Assembly: GCA_963778675.1 (NCBI GenBank)
Contig: CAVZVI010000014.1
Location: forward strand, 744,001 to 808,000
Direction of reading: 5' to 3'
Source of the DNA: CAWCDJ01 sp963778675
GTDB taxonomy: Bacteria > Acidobacteriota > Terriglobia > Bryobacterales > Bryobacteraceae
DNA length: 64,000 nucleotides
Each line of letters starts with the position of its first letter. Within the stretch, counting starts at the first letter, position 1. The notes below the pieces were generated by a model that worked only from the letters and a program-made list of their open reading frames with translations, was not told the origin of the DNA and made no database searches. Below are positions 61,940-64,000 of this stretch, piece after piece. Made by a program: the position numbers and the translations under genes.

Positions 61940-62884
61940 ATGTTGACGCCCACTGAAAAGATATGGCATAACGGCCGCTTCATCAAATGGGAGGAAGCGA
62001 CCATTCACGTGCTTTCCCACGTGGTGAACTACGGCAGTTCCGTTTTCGAGGGAATCCGGTGCTACGCCACGCCTGGGGGACCCGCGGTTTTCCGGCTCTC
62101 CGAGCACGTCCGCCGCATGGTGGACTCGGCGAAGATTTACCGGATGGATCTCGGCTACCAGGCCGGGGAACTTGCCGAGGCGATGCTGGAGCTGGTACGC
62201 GTCAACCAGATGGACTCCTGCTATATCCGGCCGGTGGCGTTCCGCGGCTACGGCGAGATCGGCGTCAACGGGATGAAGAATCCGGTGGATGTGTACATCG
62301 CCTGCTGGAACTGGGGCAAGTACCTCGGCGAAGAGGCGCTGGCGGAAGGTGTGGATGTGTGCGTTTCGAGTTGGACGCGCCTGGCGCCTAATACGCTGCC
62401 CGCCATGGCCAAAGCCGGAGCGAACTACATGAACTCGCAGCTCATCAAGATGGAGGCCCTCATCAACGGCTACAGCGAGGGCATCGCGCTCGATTCCGCC
62501 GGGTACGTCAGCGAGGGCTCGGGCGAAAACATCTTCGTGGTCCGCGACGGCAAGATTCTCACGCCGCCGCTGGGTGCTTCCGTGCTGCCCGGCATCACAC
62601 GCGACGCGATTCTCACGCTGGCGCGGGCCATCGGCATTCCGGTGGTCGAGAGCATCATTCCGCGCGAACTGCTGTACATCGCCGACGAAGTGTTTTTCTC
62701 CGGCACCGCAGCCGAGATTACGCCGATCCGTTCGATCGATCGCATCACCGTCGGCAAAGGCCACCGCGGACCCGTGGCCGAAGCGCTTCAGCACGAGTTC
62801 TTCGGAATCGTCAATGGAAGTAAGCCGGATGTGCACGGGTGGTTGTCACACGTACACGCGGGACAGACGGCTGGGGTGAAGTAA
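61940..62884 (+). CDS. ilvE: branched-chain amino acid aminotransferase
   Basis: 314 residues, PLP fold type IV. Catalyses the last step of Leu/Ile/Val synthesis and the first of their breakdown. Signatures: IHVLSHVVNYGSSVFEGIR (27-45), cofactor Lys158 in MAKAGANYMNSQL, and GYVSEGSGENIFVVRDG. Start is fixed because the conserved N-terminus begins at once. The gene is divergent from the M48 protease. Confidence 0.95.
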   Translation: MLTPTEKIWHNGRFIKWEEATIHVLSHVVNYGSSVFEGIRCYATPGGPAVFRLSEHVRRMVDSAKIYRMDLGYQAGELAEAMLELVRVNQMDSCYIRPVAFRGYGEIGVNGMKNPVDVYIACWNWGKYLGEEALAEGVDVCVSSWTRLAPNTLPAMAKAGANYMNSQLIKMEALINGYSEGIALDSAGYVSEGSGENIFVVRDGKILTPPLGASVLPGITRDAILTLARAIGIPVVESIIPRELLYIADEVFFSGTAAEITPIRSIDRITVGKGHRGPVAEALQHEFFGIVNGSKPDVHGWLSHVHAGQTAGVK

Positions 62885-63110
62885 ATCGCAGCAAGGAGGA
62901 CTGCGCGACTTCGAATGGCCACCTCCCCCGAGATTCGCCATCCTGGCCGCGCAGCCACCTAATGGACTCTCCTTTTTTAGCGCGAGGGCGTGCGCAAAAG
63001 CCAGACGGAATTTCGGCCGTCAGGCCTTTTTCAACAAGTTTTTTGCCCCTCAGGAAGCGATACTTACCGCCCGCCGTTTGTGGCAAACTTGTGAATAAAT
63101 CGGGGCAGAT

Positions 63111-64000
63111 ATGAAATGTTCGGGCGTGGATGCGCTGACCGGGCGCGCAGTGGAAGTGGAATTCGCCGCGGCGATCGAAGCCATGCGTCCTGGTACTGCC
63201 GGAACGAAGCTCTGGCTGGCCCCCGGTTGGATCGATCTGCAAGTCAATGGTTTCGCGGGCGTGGATTATAACGATCCGCTGACTCCACTCGACGACATAG
63301 CGTGCTCGATTCGCAGCCTCTTCTCTACCGGGGTGACTCGTTTCTACCCTACGGTGATCACCGGGCCGCCGGAACGGATGGAGGCGGCGCTCCGCAATCT
63401 CTCGCGCGCGAAAGACGAACTGCCGGAAGGTGCCGCGATGGACGGCTTCCACGTCGAAGGGCCGCACATTTCGTTCGTGGACGGGCCGCGCGGCGCGCAT
63501 CCGCGTGCGTGGGTGCGCAAGCCCGATTTCGAAGAGTTCCGGCAGTGGCAGGACGCCACCGGGAACCGTGTGCGGATCGTGACGCTCTCGCCCGCGTGGC
63601 CCGAGGCGCCGCGCTACATCGAGCAGGTAGTGGAAGCGGGTGTGGTCGCGGCGATCGGCCATACCGAGGCGACCGCCGCACAGATTGCAGATGCGGTGTC
63701 GGCGGGCGCCACTCTCTCGACGCACCTGGGAAATGGCGCGCATTCGATGCTCCCGCGGCATCCGAACTACATCTGGGACCAGCTCGCGGAAGACCGCCTG
63801 ATGGCCGATTTCATCGTCGACGGCATCCACCTCGACCCAGGCTTTCTCAAGGTTGCGCTGCGGGCCAAAGGCATTCCGCGATCCGTGCTGGTGACCGATG
63901 CCGCCACACCGGCGGGCGCCGCTCCCGGGCGCTACCGTTTGGGCGAGTTGGATGTCGAGTTGACGGCGGCCGGCCGCGTGGTGCTGGCCGGGAGCGACCG
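63111..64000 (+). CDS. nagA: N-acetylglucosamine-6-phosphate deacetylase-like amidohydrolase, 3'-truncated by window
   Basis: 296 codons are visible from the ATG at 63111 and the frame is open to the window edge. NagA family: LAPGWIDLQVNGFAGVDYN near 45, FHVEGPHISF (metal Glu), IGHTEATA (metal His), STHLGNGAHSM, and catalytic Asp in LVTDAATPAG. NagA removes acetate from GlcNAc-6-P in amino-sugar use. The THLGNGAH segment departs from the common THLFNAM, so substrate preference could differ. A GTTTG-TGG-CAAAC dyad lies at 63076-63088. Confidence 0.8.
   Translation, partial: MKCSGVDALTGRAVEVEFAAAIEAMRPGTAGTKLWLAPGWIDLQVNGFAGVDYNDPLTPLDDIACSIRSLFSTGVTRFYPTVITGPPERMEAALRNLSRAKDELPEGAAMDGFHVEGPHISFVDGPRGAHPRAWVRKPDFEEFRQWQDATGNRVRIVTLSPAWPEAPRYIEQVVEAGVVAAIGHTEATAAQIADAVSAGATLSTHLGNGAHSMLPRHPNYIWDQLAEDRLMADFIVDGIHLDPGFLKVALRAKGIPRSVLVTDAATPAGAAPGRYRLGELDVELTAAGRVVLAGSD

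Noticed and set aside
62970..63060. Possible terminator after ilvE (GGCC-GTCA-GGCC then T-run near 63017-63033)
   Set aside because: The stem has only four pairs and alternative pairings exist, so I could not support it as a terminator.

Overview
The window is an ordinary stretch of high-GC bacterial chromosome. It looks like an acidobacterium of the Solibacter/Bryobacter group. The main pointers are a secreted sedolisin protease ending in what I recognise as the TIGR03437 'Solibacter C-terminal' domain, two large TonB-dependent receptors with an N-terminal carboxypeptidase-regulatory-like domain, several ECF sigma factors and membrane Ser/Thr kinases, a futalosine-pathway menaquinone gene (mqnC) and a bacillithiol gene (bshB1). 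I see no phage, insertion sequence, CRISPR array, rRNA or tRNA.

Layout. 1-2.9 kb: a 5'-truncated TIGR00300 (LOR/SDH, ornithine cyclodeaminase-like) gene, queF, and a coiled-coil methyltransferase broken by a +1 frameshift near 2600. 2.8-6.4 kb (minus): an envelope-stress type operon of ECF sigma factor, HEAT-repeat anti-sigma factor, DUF4097-like secreted protein and double-PDZ secreted protein. 6.5-12.4 kb: Tat-exported sugar isomerase-like protein, MATE exporter, mqnC, a cupin, an aminotransferase and small proteins. 12.4-20.4 kb: membrane Ser/Thr kinase, divergent secreted sedolisin and a PafA-like phosphatase. 20.5-24.7 kb: PilZ protein, FmdB zinc ribbon and two tandem paralogous secreted proteins. 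24.9-28.3 kb: sodium/solute symporter, amino-acid permease and an AT-hook-like small protein.

28.3-31 kb (minus): folD-coaE-htrA operon. 31-35.2 kb: secreted hydrolase, then a minus-strand operon of PfkB kinase, rhomboid protease, glutaredoxin-like protein, bshB1 and a small helical protein. 35.2-37.4 kb: a BlaI repressor / M56 metallopeptidase pair with a clear promoter and an overlapping dyad operator. 39.4-46.7 kb: two TonB-dependent receptors, the second behind a long structured leader. 47.7-51.7 kb: fatty-acid-hydroxylase-like protein, ECF sigma factor, membrane Ser/Thr kinase and lipoprotein. 51.7-54.6 kb (minus): ThuA, Ldh-family oxidoreductase and lipA. 54.7-60.6 kb (plus): ECF sigma factor with an ECF-type promoter, anti-sigma factor with a TonB-C-like outer part, rsmA, a secreted protein, GntP permease, pyrophosphatase and a flippase-like membrane protein. 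60.6-64 kb: M48 protease, divergent ilvE, and a nagA-like deacetylase cut by the window edge.

The common thread is envelope and nutrient sensing: three ECF sigma factors, two kinases and one BlaI/M56 pair sit beside outer-membrane receptors and secreted enzymes. The best candidates for under-described regulation are the kinase-linked sigma factor, the two signalling proteins carrying TonB-C-like domains, the BlaI/M56 switch without a beta-lactam sensor, and the structured leader of the second receptor. No single cluster stands out as an unmistakably new system.
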